The notes under the pieces: generated by a model | Told to the model about the DNA's origin: nothing | The model's input: only the letters and a program-made list of their open reading frames with translations | Databases searched by the model: none | Program-made: the position numbers and the translations under genes | Shown here: positions 37,115 to 46,732 of the stretch, piece by piece | How positions within the stretch are numbered: position 1 is the stretch's first letter | How the letters are laid out: each line of letters opens with the position of its first letter | Source of the DNA: Dehalococcoidia bacterium | Lineage (GTDB): Bacteria > Chloroflexota > Dehalococcoidia > Lucifugimonadales > Lucifugimonadaceae | NCBI GenBank assembly: GCA_030747175.1 | Contig: JASLLE010000003.1 | Coordinates: forward strand, 21,600-85,599 | Direction: 5' to 3' | Length of the DNA: 64,000 bases

Positions 37115-37272
37115 CGCGTCTAAGCCCCTGCGTCATCGGGCTCACTTTCACGACCACTCCCGGGCGGTGATTCCCACTCCCAGGCACAGACCGCGAACCT
37201 GGAAGACACTATCTCCCGGACCACCTGTATCCTGTCCCTGCCGTCCGTCCTGATGCGCGTTCGGCTCGAAAC

Positions 37273-38307
37273 ATGGCAACTACGGACACGGACTCGGCGT
37301 TGAACTCATCTGACCATAACGATCCCGGGAAAGGTCCCCGAATCAACGGAGAGAACGGGAGCGGAAACGACAACACGGGCCTCACTCCGCCCCTTGTCGA
37401 TCTGCACCTCCACACCACCGCGTCAGACGGACAACTCTCGCCGACCGAGTTGATAGACCGGGTCGCCGCCACATCCCTGAGGATCGTCGCCATAACGGAC
37501 CACGACTCGACCGAGGGAGTCGCAGAAGCACAGGCGGCGGCGGAGCGTCACCCCGGGCTCACCGTCATCCCGGGAATAGAGCTCGGGACCGAAGACGGCG
37601 ACTCGGAAGTCCACCTTGTCAGCCACTTCGTGGATACGAGCGCGCCCGGATTGCAGGACTACCTCACCTTCCTTCGCAACGGGCGTGTCGAGGCCGCGAA
37701 AGGGACCGTCAACAAACTCGCCGAGCTTGGCGTACACATCGAGTGGGAACGCGTGATGGAGATAGCGGGCGGCGCAGTCGGCAGGCCTCATATCGCAAGG
37801 GCGATGGCCGAGGCCGGCTACGTCCAGAACGCGCAGGACGCGTTCCAGCGCTACCTGGGCAACGACGGCGTCGCCCGGGTCAGGCGGCCGAAGCCATCCC
37901 CGGGCGACGGTGTCCGGTTCTTGCACTCGATCGGCGCCACCGCAACGCTGGCCCACCCCCAGACCGTAAAGGGCCTGCGAAACGTCCTGGGATTCCTGGT
38001 GGACGAGGGACTGGACGGCATAGAAGTATTCGCTCCAAAGTACGGGACCAGCGACCGCGAAAGGCGCCTGGAGGTCGCATCACGGAACGGCCTGATCGCC
38101 GTCGGGGGCAGCGACTATCACGCGTGGGGGGCGGCCGACGAGATCGTGCCGGGCGACCCGGATACGGTCGGACCACCGATCGACGCCGTGGAGAGGTTGC
38201 GCGCCGCCGCAGACAGGTGGAAGGCGTCACCTCCGGCCGGTGATTTCAATGTCTGCGGCGTTCCCGAGACACCGGGCGGAACCCAGGCAACTCCCGGCGC
38301 CGGCTGA
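37273..38307 (+). CDS. PHP-domain phosphoesterase (RNase AM / nucleoside bisphosphate phosphatase-like)
   Basis: The 344-residue product has a PHP domain: DLHLHTTASDG (residues about 42-52), TDHDST, the GIELGT motif, LAHPQTVKG, and the C-terminal GGSDYHAW that completes the metal site. Similar proteins are 3',5'-nucleoside bisphosphate phosphatases and the YciV/RNase AM exonuclease. The first 40 residues are low-complexity (Asn, Gly, Asp) and may not be translated; a later start is possible. The next gene begins one base after its stop codon. Confidence 0.87.
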   Translation: MATTDTDSALNSSDHNDPGKGPRINGENGSGNDNTGLTPPLVDLHLHTTASDGQLSPTELIDRVAATSLRIVAITDHDSTEGVAEAQAAAERHPGLTVIPGIELGTEDGDSEVHLVSHFVDTSAPGLQDYLTFLRNGRVEAAKGTVNKLAELGVHIEWERVMEIAGGAVGRPHIARAMAEAGYVQNAQDAFQRYLGNDGVARVRRPKPSPGDGVRFLHSIGATATLAHPQTVKGLRNVLGFLVDEGLDGIEVFAPKYGTSDRERRLEVASRNGLIAVGGSDYHAWGAADEIVPGDPDTVGPPIDAVERLRAAADRWKASPPAGDFNVCGVPETPGGTQATPGAG

Positions 38308-38308
38308 G

Positions 38309-39010
38309 ATGGAGATCCTCGGGGCGCCGCTGGCCGGAATACTGGCTCTGGGCATCGGCTCGTACCTGTTCGGGGCGATCCCCACCGCCTATCTCGCCGT
38401 CCGATTCAGACGCGGCGTTGACATACGCCAGCTTGGCAGCGGCAACGTGGGCGGGGCGAACGCCATCCAGGCGATAGGCAAGGGGCCCGGGCTGGCCGTG
38501 ATGGCGTTCGACGTGTTCGTCAAAGGCGGAGCGCCGGTGCTCGTGGCCGATGGGCTGCTGGGCTACGGACACGGTGCAGAGGTGATCGCCGGGAGCACCG
38601 CGCTCATCGGCCACAACTGGTCGATATTCCTTCGATTCTCCGGCGGCAGGGGGCTGGGAACGGGCAGCGGCGTGATGTTCGCCATGGCGTGGCCGATCTG
38701 GTTCATTTTCGCCGGTACCGGGCTGCTCTACTGGCTCATAACCCGCAACTCGCCGCTCGGATGGGTGATAGCGCTGCTTCTCCAGCCCTTCATCGTGGCC
38801 GCATTCGGGCTGCCCGGGGAATACGTCGTATACGCCGCGATCTTCGCAGCCATGTCCGGGATCAAGCGGGTAGCATCTAATCCGGGTGAACGTTCCGTAT
38901 TCCCGCGTAGTGGAGACATGAGCAGGCGCCGGCTCTACTGGAACCGGCTCATCTACGACCGTGACATTAAAGACCGGGAAGCCTGGCTGAGAGGAGACGC
39001 CGGCGGGTAG
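38309..39010 (+). CDS. plsY: glycerol-3-phosphate acyltransferase PlsY
   Basis: This integral membrane enzyme transfers an acyl group from acyl-phosphate to glycerol-3-phosphate, the first step of phospholipid synthesis. The three PlsY motifs are visible: GSYLFGAIPTAYL (motif 1), GSGNVGGANA (motif 2) and GHNWSIFLRFSGGRGLGTGSG (motif 3). The ATG at 38309 is used because it starts right before the first helix and follows the PHP gene stop; the frame upstream overlaps that gene. At 233 residues it is slightly longer than usual because of a charged C-terminal tail. Confidence 0.93.
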   Translation: MEILGAPLAGILALGIGSYLFGAIPTAYLAVRFRRGVDIRQLGSGNVGGANAIQAIGKGPGLAVMAFDVFVKGGAPVLVADGLLGYGHGAEVIAGSTALIGHNWSIFLRFSGGRGLGTGSGVMFAMAWPIWFIFAGTGLLYWLITRNSPLGWVIALLLQPFIVAAFGLPGEYVVYAAIFAAMSGIKRVASNPGERSVFPRSGDMSRRRLYWNRLIYDRDIKDREAWLRGDAGG

Positions 39011-39034
39011 CGCGTTGAGCGACCTGCCGTTCCG

Positions 39035-39529
39035 ATGGCCGAATCACAAGCAACTTACTGCCCGCGCGATCCGGGCACGGAGACCAAGCTGCGCTGCGGC
39101 CGCTGCGAAGAGCTGATCTGCCCCAACTGTCTCATCCAGACAGACGTCGGCTCGCGCTGCCCGGACTGCGCTCGGGTCCGAACGCCTCCCATGTTCCAGG
39201 CAAGCTCAGGAGAACTGGGTAAAGCGGTGGTGGCCGGGTTCGGCACGGCGTTAGGAGTCGCGATCCTGGCCTCGGCCGCGATGTTGATATTTCCGTTGCC
39301 CTTCGGGGGAGGGGCTGTCGCCGTAGGCGGGATCGGCTGGCTTGTCGGAGAAGTCGTCTACAGGGCCAGCGACTACAAGCAAAGTCAAACCCTGCAATGG
39401 GTGGGTGGACTGGCGACGTTCTCTGGATTCCTGATCGTATCGTTTGTCGACCCGTTAGGGGCAATCATCGGCCTCATCATCGGGACCTACTACGCCATCC
39501 AGCGCCTGAAACCCCCGCGCGGGATTTAA
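39035..39529 (+). CDS. zinc-finger (B-box-like) membrane protein
   Basis: The product has 164 residues. Residues 8-46 hold a Cys-rich B-box-like zinc finger (YCPRDPGTETKLRCGRCEEL, ICPNC, RCPDC), commonly seen fused to membrane domains in Chloroflexota and Actinobacteria. Three hydrophobic helices follow (about residues 65-87, 92-110 and 123-152). It probably has a scaffolding role in the membrane, but nothing specific is known. It sits 24 bases after plsY and is likely in the same operon. Confidence 0.85.
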   Translation: MAESQATYCPRDPGTETKLRCGRCEELICPNCLIQTDVGSRCPDCARVRTPPMFQASSGELGKAVVAGFGTALGVAILASAAMLIFPLPFGGGAVAVGGIGWLVGEVVYRASDYKQSQTLQWVGGLATFSGFLIVSFVDPLGAIIGLIIGTYYAIQRLKPPRGI

Positions 39530-39587
39530 CCGCGCGCCAGGCCGCACGTGCACGTGCAATTCTTCCAGGAGCGGGGGGAGCTCACGA

Positions 39588-39870
39588 TTTCCTCCTCTCC
39601 AAGCGGGAGAGGATTGAGGTAAGGGAGAACTCCCAATCTGCAATCACGCCAGACCTGTACCCTGCCGCTCGTCCTGAAGTTCTCGAACGACGGACACCAA
39701 CCACTCCCGCACCCCTCCTGAATCAGGAGGGGGCTGTTGTGAACCTCGTCTCCCAGCGGGAGAGGACTGGGAACCCGCCCTTTCGGGGAACGGTGAGGGA
39801 GGTTAAAGCTCTTCGCGAAATCATTATTTTTTGCTGAACGGCGTGCCGGTAGAGGTCCCTCGTCCTTCCG
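39588..39870. repeat. cluster of dispersed repeats in a 390-base gap
   Basis: The gap contains CTCCTCTCCAAGCGGGAGAG with a GGTAAGGGAG tail (39591-39626), CCCCTCCTGAATCAGGAGGG (39712-39731), TCTCCCAGCGGGAGAGG (39749-39765) with CCCGCCCTTTCGGGGAACGG (39775-39794), and TGCTGAACGGCGTGCCGGTA (39832-39851), which recurs at about 51621. No gene is present. Confidence 0.8.
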
Positions 39871-39920
39871 GAACCAGAAGGATCGGGATGGCCGAGGCCG
39901 AGGGATCTCGTCCGTGACGA

Positions 39921-40568
39921 TTAGCCCTGCTCGAACTCCACCGGGTTCATGAGCATCACCTCGCCATGCGCGACCAGGGACGGCACCCGATCCTTGATCG
40001 CCTGCCAGTCGAGGCCTTCATGGAAGCGATTCTGGCTCGATTCCATGTCCCACTGGTTCTTGAACGATCGAATCCAGAAGAATCGCTCTTCCTCGAGGTC
40101 ATGTGAGAGCCACTCGAGGGTGATACCCGCGGCCTGGTGGCCCGGGATCTCGTAGCGCTTGAACAGGTCTTCCCAGTCAGCCAGCATGCCCTTGTTGACC
40201 GTGTACATACGAAGCTGGGCTAGTCCGCGCCGATCCATATCGAGCAGCCCGTAATCGCCGTCCCAGTCATCGAAATGCCATATCGGCTGGAGCTGCACGA
40301 TGTCCTGCTGGGCCGTCAGGTCAAGCACCCGTCCCTCGATCGCCCGCCAGTCTGGACTGGAGACGAACCGGGCGCGCCTTGCCGCCATGTCTTCATCGTC
40401 TGCAAACGACCGGATCTGGACGAAACGCTCGCGATCCACGTCCGTCCACGCGCCGGTGATTCGAACATCGAGCCGGCGAGCCAGCGGCGCAACTCGATCG
40501 CGGAACAGGTCGAGCCAGTTATCCATCTGGCCCTTGTTAATGGTCACGATCCGGAGTTCGGACAGCAT
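39921..40568 (-). CDS. NIPSNAP family protein, two tandem domains
   Basis: The product (215 residues from the ATG at 40568) has two NIPSNAP-type dimeric alpha-beta barrel domains. The first begins SELRIVTINKGQMDNWLDLF and the second LAQLRMYTVNKGMLADWEDLF; each continues with a strand such as ERFVQIRSFADDEDM or ERFFWIRSFKNQWDM. The open frame starts at 40706, but the start at 40568 has GGGGGGAACAGG before it and begins exactly at the domain. It is the last of three NIPSNAP genes in a row. The family's biochemical role is unclear. Confidence 0.85.
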   Translation of the reverse strand: MLSELRIVTINKGQMDNWLDLFRDRVAPLARRLDVRITGAWTDVDRERFVQIRSFADDEDMAARRARFVSSPDWRAIEGRVLDLTAQQDIVQLQPIWHFDDWDGDYGLLDMDRRGLAQLRMYTVNKGMLADWEDLFKRYEIPGHQAAGITLEWLSHDLEEERFFWIRSFKNQWDMESSQNRFHEGLDWQAIKDRVPSLVAHGEVMLMNPVEFEQG

Positions 40569-40633
40569 CCTGTTCCCCCCTTGGATTTGGCCTTGCTTTC
40601 GGTCCCAGGCGATTCGCTCTGAAGGCCCTGTGC

Positions 40634-40921
40634 CTATACCGGGCTGATTACGGTGACGTCTCGGTGAGCCAGGTGGCCGCGCACGTGGTCCACTCCGGCG
40701 AGCCATTTCTCGGAGCCGTAAAACGCCGCTTCCTTCCGCTCCAGGTCCGCCTGGTCCTCGAAAGACCGGACCCAGATGAAGCGTTCGTTCTCTTCATCGA
40801 CCCATGTACCGTCGACTTGAATTCCATGTTCGGCCATAAGCGGCTTCAGGCCATCGAATGCCTTGAGCCATGAGTCCATCTGGCCGCGATTTATCGTGTA
40901 GATACGGAGCTGTGATATCAA
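40634..40921 (-). CDS. NIPSNAP family protein (TTG start)
   Basis: This single-domain NIPSNAP protein of 95 residues has the domain phrases ISQLRIYTINRGQMDSWLKAF and ERFIWVRSFEDQADLERKEAAFYGS. The frame is open to an ATG at 40984, but the neighbouring copy starts MIAQMRVYTIDRGQMD, which aligns with a TTG at 40921 (reading MISQLRIYTINRGQMD), and a GGGGGAC ribosome site lies 6-8 bases before it. The TTG is therefore the likely start; the ATG adds 21 residues unlike the family. Confidence 0.8.
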   Translation of the reverse strand: MISQLRIYTINRGQMDSWLKAFDGLKPLMAEHGIQVDGTWVDEENERFIWVRSFEDQADLERKEAAFYGSEKWLAGVDHVRGHLAHRDVTVISPV

Positions 40922-41042
40922 AATGCTGGTCCCCCGGGTTGATTGAGTCTGACCGAAGCGATAGAGCAGCCAGCGGTCGCGCATATTGTCCGCAGCATAT
41001 TGGCCGTCAACGGCATCGTCCAGCGCGCCGGTGCAAATAAGG

Positions 41043-41345
41043 TCAGGCGCGCGGCGGAACCGATTGAACGATCGTGATCTCCCGGTGAGCCTCGTGCACC
41101 CGAATCCGGTCCATCAGTTCCAGCCACTGCGGGTCGCTGTAAAACGCGGCATCCTTGCGCTCCATATCCGCCTCATCCTCGTAAGTCCGGAACCAGATAA
41201 AGCGCTCCCGGGGGAGATCTGTCCACATCCCGTCCACGCCCATCCCGTGTTTGCGGATCAAGGGCATCGCCTCGCCGAGAAAGATCTCCAACCATGCGTC
41301 CATCTGACCGCGGTCGATCGTGTAAACGCGCATCTGGGCGATCAT
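41043..41345 (-). CDS. NIPSNAP family protein
   Basis: A 100-residue NIPSNAP protein begins MIAQMRVYTIDRGQMDAWLEIF and continues with ERFIWFRTYEDEADMERKDAAFYSD, nearly the same pattern as the next two genes downstream. The ATG has an AAAGGAG ribosome site. It is the first of three genes (four domains) that look like serial duplications. Similarity in the second half (DAAFYSDPQW against EAAFYGSEKW) shows the two single-domain copies are closest to each other. Confidence 0.9.
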   Translation of the reverse strand: MIAQMRVYTIDRGQMDAWLEIFLGEAMPLIRKHGMGVDGMWTDLPRERFIWFRTYEDEADMERKDAAFYSDPQWLELMDRIRVHEAHREITIVQSVPPRA

Positions 41346-41483
41346 CGTGAGGCTCCTTTCGCGACATGGTTCATTCGCCCGGGGAGTACAGCGGACTCGG
41401 CCTCACAGGAAGGGCCAATCTCGAATCGGGCGCGGATAACGGTCCCCTGGAGGATCGGTCATCCAGATAACCGCACGGCCGGG

Positions 41484-42824
41484 CTAGCGGCCTTCCAGCA
41501 TGCTCATTACTGCGCGACGACCCTTGCCGGACGAGATCTTCTTCATCATCTTCTGCATCTGGCGGAACTGCCCGAGCAGCTGGTTCACGTCCGAGGCAGT
41601 GGTGCCGGAGCCGTCTGCGATCCGTTTGCGGCGTGATCCGTTGATGAGCTTCGGATTGGCCCGCTCGGAAGGCGTCATCGAATGGATCATCGCCTCCACG
41701 CGAGTGATTCGGCTCTCGTCCATGTTCTTCGGGTTCATCCTGCCCTTGAGCGATCCCATGCCCGGGATCATGCCCAGGATATCCGCCATTCCGCCCATCT
41801 TCTTGAACGCCTGTAATTGCTGAAGCATGTCGTTCAGATCAAACTGCTGCGAGCGCAGCTTCTGCTCAAGTTCAGCGGCCTGGTCCGTATCGAACTGCTC
41901 CTCGGCCTTTTCGATGAGGGTTTGCACATCGCCCATGCCCAGGATTCGGGAAGCCATCCGGTCCGGGTGATACTGCTCGAGGCCGTTCGGACGCTCGCTC
42001 ACGCCGATGTACTTGATCGGCACACCCGTGACGGACCGCATGGACAGCGCTGCGCCGCCCCTGGCATCGCCGTCCATCTTGGTCATGATGATGCCGGTCA
42101 GCCCGATACGATCCTGGAACTCGGTCCCGGAGCGCACCGCATCCTGCCCGGTCATGGCGTCCACGACCAGCAGGCTCTCGACCGGGTTCACAGCGTCCCG
42201 GATCTCTTCCAACTCCTGCATCAACTCATCGTCGATGGCGATCCGGCCGCTGGTGTCGAGGATCAGGTAATGGGTGTTGTTGCGCCCCGCATCTTTGACG
42301 GCGTTCTTCGCAACCTGGAGCGGTGTCGATTTCTGAGGGTCTTCCCGGTACACATGGACCCCGAGATCGTTGCCGAGAGTCACCAGCTGGTCGATTGCGG
42401 CAGGCCGCCGCAGGTCGCAGGCGGCGATCGCGACCGATTCGTCCTGCTCACTCAACAGCCGCGCCAGCTTTGCCGCGGAGGTCGTCTTGCCGACGCCCTG
42501 GAGGCCGATGAGCATGATGACGGTCGGCGGAGTTTCGCCCCGTCCAAGCCCGACAGCCTCGCCGCCCAGTATCTTTACCAGCTCCTCGTTGACGATCCGT
42601 ATGACCGTCTGCCCGGGCGTCAGGGATGCGAAAAGATTCTCGTCAGATGCACGTTCTTTGACGGCGCGGACAAAGGTGCGGGCCACCTTGAAATCCACAT
42701 CCGCTTCGAGAAGCGCAAGGCGTACCTCGCGCAAAGCCTCGTCGATGTCCTTCTCGGACAGCCTTCCCTTGCCGGTCATCCGTGCGAAAGCGCCGTTGAG
42801 TTTGTCTGATAGTGACTCGAACAA
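41484..42824 (-). CDS. ffh: signal recognition particle protein Ffh (TTG start)
   Basis: This is the SRP GTPase that binds signal sequences and targets nascent chains to the membrane with FtsY. From a TTG at 42824 it has 446 residues: the N domain (FESLSDKLNGAFARMTGKGRL), the G domain with GLQGVGKTT, DLRRPAAIDQL, LDTSGRIAID (G3, Ser replacing the more usual Ala) and TKMDGDARGG, and the Met-rich M domain with MGGMADILGMIPGM and SGTTASDVNQLL. The frame continues upstream to 43001 but that part is not Ffh-like. No ATG lies near the domain start, so TTG is the best start. Confidence 0.95.
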   Translation of the reverse strand: MFESLSDKLNGAFARMTGKGRLSEKDIDEALREVRLALLEADVDFKVARTFVRAVKERASDENLFASLTPGQTVIRIVNEELVKILGGEAVGLGRGETPPTVIMLIGLQGVGKTTSAAKLARLLSEQDESVAIAACDLRRPAAIDQLVTLGNDLGVHVYREDPQKSTPLQVAKNAVKDAGRNNTHYLILDTSGRIAIDDELMQELEEIRDAVNPVESLLVVDAMTGQDAVRSGTEFQDRIGLTGIIMTKMDGDARGGAALSMRSVTGVPIKYIGVSERPNGLEQYHPDRMASRILGMGDVQTLIEKAEEQFDTDQAAELEQKLRSQQFDLNDMLQQLQAFKKMGGMADILGMIPGMGSLKGRMNPKNMDESRITRVEAMIHSMTPSERANPKLINGSRRKRIADGSGTTASDVNQLLGQFRQMQKMMKKISSGKGRRAVMSMLEGR

Positions 42825-43000
42825 GTTCAGATATACCCTGTGTGCTGAAAATAAGGTGGCGTCAACGAGACGATTCGCAGACCATGCCTTGTGACGTTGT
42901 GTAACAAGTGTAGCAATGAGGGCGCGGATGTCCGCTCGTCCGGCGGTACTGCCCTCGGCAGAACGCGCGTAAACGGTCAACCGCACCCCCGGGGATTCCA

Positions 43001-44611
43001 ATGAAATTTGACACCATCATCCGGGGCGGCACGGTCGTGGATGGCGATCTAACGCCCGGATTCCGGGCCGATGTCGGGATCGCTAGCGGGCAGATTACCG
43101 CCATTGCGGACCTATCAGACGCAGTGCCTGACACCGCCACCGTGATCGACGCCGCCGGACATGTCGTATGTCCCGGTTTCATAGACATCCATACGCATTC
43201 CGATGTCACCCTGGTCGATCATCCCGGCGGTGAGAGCAAGGCGTACCAGGGCGTTACTACAGAAGTAACCGGCAACTGCGGGTTCTCTCCGTTTCCTGCC
43301 CCGGAAACGAATTCCGACCGGCCGCGCAAGGGGCTGGGATCCGGTTTACGGTCCAGCAAAGACTGGAACTGGCGCGATCTGGCCGGGTACTCGGAGGTCG
43401 TCAATTCACAGGGCGTCTCCATCAACATAGCGCCACTGGCAGGGCACTCCGCGCTGCGGATAGCGGCGGGCGCGGTGGACGACGCGCCCCCGACGGCCGA
43501 CCAACTGGCACACATGCGTCGCTCCGTTAAAACGGCGATGGAACAGGGCGCGTTCGGCATGTCCACCGGCCTGACACTCCCCCCGTCCAGCTATGCCGAC
43601 ACCGACGAGATCGTCTCGCTTGCGTCCGTAATGTCGTCCTATGATCACGCCTTCTACGCAACTCACGCCCGGGTGTGGGCTGGCATGCACATCAAGGCCA
43701 TCCAGGAGGCCGTGGACATCGGGCGGCGTGCCAGCGTCCCCGTCCAGTTCTCGCACATCGCCATCATCGACTCACGGGAGTACGGTCACGGCGATCAGCT
43801 AGTCGCGGTGATCGACGAGGCACGCGCGCTAGGTGAGGATGTCACGTGCGACATGTACCCGTACACGGCATCCTCGTCCGGGTTTAGCCAGTTGCTGCCC
43901 GGCTGGGTTCAGGAAGGCGGGGTCGCCGCGATGCTTGAGCGGCTCCGGGACCCCACCACCCGAAAGAAGGCCCACGAAGACACATCGAAAGGATGGTTTG
44001 GAGGACTCCCGTGGTCTTTCGAGCCACACGTCGTTGCCACGGTGGCGGGCGAAAAGAACAGCGGCCTGGTCGGAAAGACGCTTGCGGAGATCGCAGAGAT
44101 GCGGGGCGTAGACGGGATCGAGGCGATGCTGATGCTGATTGATGAAGAAGACAACGAAATCTCGGAGATCATGCACAACCGCGTGGAGGGCGACATACGT
44201 TTCTTCATGGCCTACGAGAACGCTATGATCGGATCCGACGGCAACGCAATCGACCACGCAGGGACCTGGGAGTCATCCCAGCCGCATCCACGTTTTTACG
44301 GCACTTTCCCGCGGGTACTCGGCCGCTACGTGCGCGACGAACCGCTGATCTCGCTCGAAACCGCGGTGAACAAAATGACCGGCATGCCGGCGAAACGACT
44401 CGGCCTCTCCGACAGGGGCGTCCTGCACGAAGGAGCGATAGCGGACATCGTCGTCTTCGATCCCGCCTCGGTGAGCGACGTTGCGACGTTCGAGGACCCG
44501 CACCGCTACCCGGACGGGATGCCGCACGTCTTCGTGAGCGGAGAGCCGGTTATCAGGGACGGAAAACACACTGGAGCGAGGCCCGGCGCTGTTCTCCAGC
44601 GCGGTGCGTGA
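43001..44611 (+). CDS. N-acyl-D-amino-acid deacylase family amidohydrolase
   Basis: The 536-residue product resembles D-aminoacylases: [27 protein letters not shown] (metal His, about residues 64-66), the conserved Cys in [17 protein letters not shown] (metal ligand in this family), [16 protein letters not shown], a metal His in VQFSHIAII, and the C-terminal return [15 protein letters not shown]. Activity may be deacylation of N-acyl-D-amino acids or a related cyclic amide. It is divergent from ffh. Confidence 0.92.
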   Translation: MKFDTIIRGGTVVDGDLTPGFRADVGIASGQITAIADLSDAVPDTATVIDAAGHVVCPGFIDIHTHSDVTLVDHPGGESKAYQGVTTEVTGNCGFSPFPAPETNSDRPRKGLGSGLRSSKDWNWRDLAGYSEVVNSQGVSINIAPLAGHSALRIAAGAVDDAPPTADQLAHMRRSVKTAMEQGAFGMSTGLTLPPSSYADTDEIVSLASVMSSYDHAFYATHARVWAGMHIKAIQEAVDIGRRASVPVQFSHIAIIDSREYGHGDQLVAVIDEARALGEDVTCDMYPYTASSSGFSQLLPGWVQEGGVAAMLERLRDPTTRKKAHEDTSKGWFGGLPWSFEPHVVATVAGEKNSGLVGKTLAEIAEMRGVDGIEAMLMLIDEEDNEISEIMHNRVEGDIRFFMAYENAMIGSDGNAIDHAGTWESSQPHPRFYGTFPRVLGRYVRDEPLISLETAVNKMTGMPAKRLGLSDRGVLHEGAIADIVVFDPASVSDVATFEDPHRYPDGMPHVFVSGEPVIRDGKHTGARPGAVLQRGA

Positions 44612-44622
44612 CCCCCCGGCCT

Positions 44623-45237
44623 CTACTTGCCCAGATCGCCCAACGAGTTCGGCACGACAACTCCGCCGGTCACCACCATCTGCATCGCCTCGGGGGATGA
44701 CATATCCAGGATGGTGATGTCACTCATGGGAACCACGAGCAGAAACCCGGAACTGGGCACGGGCGTGGTCGGGATGTACACGATGCCGTATTCACGATTC
44801 GCGTCGTTCGTGAACTCTCTCGTGAGGAAGCCGACAGCCAGGCTGCCCTCCGTCGGGAATGGCACGCTGACCACGGTATCGAAGCTCGACTCCTGCCCAC
44901 CCGAGACGGACAACGCGACCTGTTTGGCCGTCACGTATACCCGGCCGATAAACGGAAACTTGACGATTCCTCGCTCCACCGTTCGGCCGACGACCTCGGC
45001 AAACCGGTGGCTGAGCAGACCTACCAGGAAGACGACCGCGAGGAGTATGGCGAGGCCGATGCCGGGGATGTCAGGGCCGATCAATCGATCGGTGACGGGC
45101 GCGAAAATCGAATCCGCCGTACCCGCGACGAACTGGATTATCAGCACCGTTACGGTCAGCGGCAACAGCACGATCAGGCCGCGACCGAAAATTCTTCCCA
45201 TAAATCCTTCGGATCCTTGATTCCGGATGATCGACAA
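44623..45237 (-). CDS. DUF502 family membrane protein
   Basis: The 204-residue product has the DUF502 layout: an N-terminal FMGRIFGRGLIVLLPLTVTVLII helix, a second helix (GIGLAILLAVVFLVGLLS), GIVKFPFIGRVYVTAKQV, and the soluble C-terminal TREFTNDANREYGIVYIPTTPVPSSGFLLVVP, where the PTTPNPTSG-type phrase is the family hallmark. Function is unknown; it is presumably a membrane or envelope protein. It converges with the D-aminoacylase gene, separated by 11 bases. Confidence 0.93.
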   Translation of the reverse strand: MSIIRNQGSEGFMGRIFGRGLIVLLPLTVTVLIIQFVAGTADSIFAPVTDRLIGPDIPGIGLAILLAVVFLVGLLSHRFAEVVGRTVERGIVKFPFIGRVYVTAKQVALSVSGGQESSFDTVVSVPFPTEGSLAVGFLTREFTNDANREYGIVYIPTTPVPSSGFLLVVPMSDITILDMSSPEAMQMVVTGGVVVPNSLGDLGK

Positions 45238-45554
45238 TAGCCGATTGCGGACCGGTTCGGTACTTATCTACCGGGTAGAGACGCGCCCAACGGGTGAAAT
45301 TCACATGAATGCCGGCGGTTTTGGCAGGGCAACTCGTCGGCGTGACGGATACGGACTGCGGGTTCATGCATGCTCCAGTCCGTTGCCAACTGCGATCACA
45401 ACGCTCGTCATGCCGCCGCTCAACCCAGACAAAGTCCGCAGCGCGGACAAGAGGACTCACGCAACATCCCAATCTGGACAAAACCCGCGCCGCGGGTATG
45501 CTTTGCCGCATCTCGCCGGGGCCCGCCCGACGTCACTTCGATCGGAGACACCAG
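45238..45554. other. intergenic region, nothing recognised
   Basis: This gap of about 317 bases lies between two divergent genes and should carry both promoters. An open frame runs through it into the downstream aldolase gene but is not protein-like, and no dispersed repeat was seen. Confidence 0.4.
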
Positions 45555-46493
45555 ATGACTACCAACGGCACCGGCAACATCGATATGTCCGGCTTCAAAG
45601 GCGTATTCCCGGCCAACCCCACGCCAGTCAACGCCGACGGCACAATCTATGAAGAAGGACTTCGCGCGATCCTTGAGGACAACATGTCCCACGGCGTCCA
45701 GGGATTCTGGATCGCGGGCAGCACCGGTGAAGGTCCGATCCTATCCGAGCAACAGCGCGACACCGTCGCACGCGTCGCGGGCGAGACCACAAAGGGCAAG
45801 GCCCTCGCCATCATGCACGTCGGCGCAATCAGCACCGAGAGCGCAGTCAAAGGCGCGAAGGCGGCGGCTGAGTCCGGCTGCGCAGCGGTCTGCTGCGTCC
45901 CCCCGTTCTTCTTCCGGCCCAACCAGCGAGCGATCATCGACCACTACAAGGCAGTCGCCGACGCCGCCGACGGCCTCCCGCTCTTCGCCTACAACCTTCC
46001 GCAGCTCACACAGGTCGAGTTCGTCCCGGATCTGATGGACGCGGTGATGAAAGAAGTTTCGAGCCTCAAGGGCTTGAAGCACTCCGCAGCAAACTTCGCC
46101 CTGATCCGAGACTGGGCTGACCGGGGCCTGGCCTGCTTCTCCGGCTCCGGCCGTCTCCCGCTCCCTGCTCTCACAATGGGCGCGATCGGCACGGTCGATG
46201 CCCCGCTCTCGCTGACGCCCTGGCTCTACACGGAGCTGTACTCGGCGTACCAGGCTGGCGACATGGCACGAGCCCAGGAACTCCAGGACGAGGTCCAGAA
46301 AGTCGTCGACATCGTCACGATGTACGGCGCGGCCGCACACGTCTGCAAGGCAGTCCTCTCAGAGCGACTCGGCACGGACATGGGCGAGTCGATCCGGCCG
46401 AACAACTACCTGGCGGCGGACGAAAAAGACGTCGTCATCGCAGCCGCCCGGAAGGCCGGCATCCTGGAGGCTCCGGTAGCAGCAGCCGTCTAA
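45555..46493 (+). CDS. DapA/NanA-family class I aldolase
   Basis: The product (312 residues from the ATG at 45555) is a dihydrodipicolinate synthase / N-acetylneuraminate lyase family protein with intact chemistry: GSTGEGPILSEQQR (substrate loop, 55-68), Tyr146 in FAYNLPQL, and the Schiff-base Lys175 in LKGLKHSAANF. The conserved Arg of DapA is not in its usual place, so substrates other than aspartate semialdehyde are likely (sugar acids, keto acids). The ATG fits the family start; the frame upstream is not similar. A terminator follows. Confidence 0.9.
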   Translation: MTTNGTGNIDMSGFKGVFPANPTPVNADGTIYEEGLRAILEDNMSHGVQGFWIAGSTGEGPILSEQQRDTVARVAGETTKGKALAIMHVGAISTESAVKGAKAAAESGCAAVCCVPPFFFRPNQRAIIDHYKAVADAADGLPLFAYNLPQLTQVEFVPDLMDAVMKEVSSLKGLKHSAANFALIRDWADRGLACFSGSGRLPLPALTMGAIGTVDAPLSLTPWLYTELYSAYQAGDMARAQELQDEVQKVVDIVTMYGAAAHVCKAVLSERLGTDMGESIRPNNYLAADEKDVVIAAARKAGILEAPVAAAV

Positions 46494-46530
46494 GGCGACC
46501 GCGATCGAAGGAATCAGTCAACCGAAAAAC

Positions 46531-46566
46531 AAGCGCCCCGGTCTTGAGATCAGGACCGGGGCGCTT
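46531..46566 (+). terminator. rho-independent terminator after the aldolase gene
   Basis: AAGCGCCCCGGTC pairs perfectly with GACCGGGGCGCTT around a 10-base loop (TTGAGATCAG), followed by TCGCGCCC. The stem of 13 bp lies 38 bases after the stop codon. It also shows that the open frame starting at 46544 is not the true start of the next gene. Confidence 0.85.
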
Positions 46567-46732
46567 TCGCGCCCGCTCGCAACTCAGTGGTGGCGGTCTG
46601 GCATCCACCCACACCCATCACTCATCAACACAGGCAATAGCAACGTCATTGCAGTCCGCCCTGAAACGAGAAGCGGGTATTCGCCGTGGCGCTCCAATCC
46701 CGCCGCCGGATACATGTATCATCCGGGCCATC

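Noticed and set aside
46544-46732. Upstream extension of the PknK-like kinase gene
   Set aside because: The frame begins inside a strong terminator hairpin and is not protein-like; the ATG at 46733 starts the helical N-terminus.
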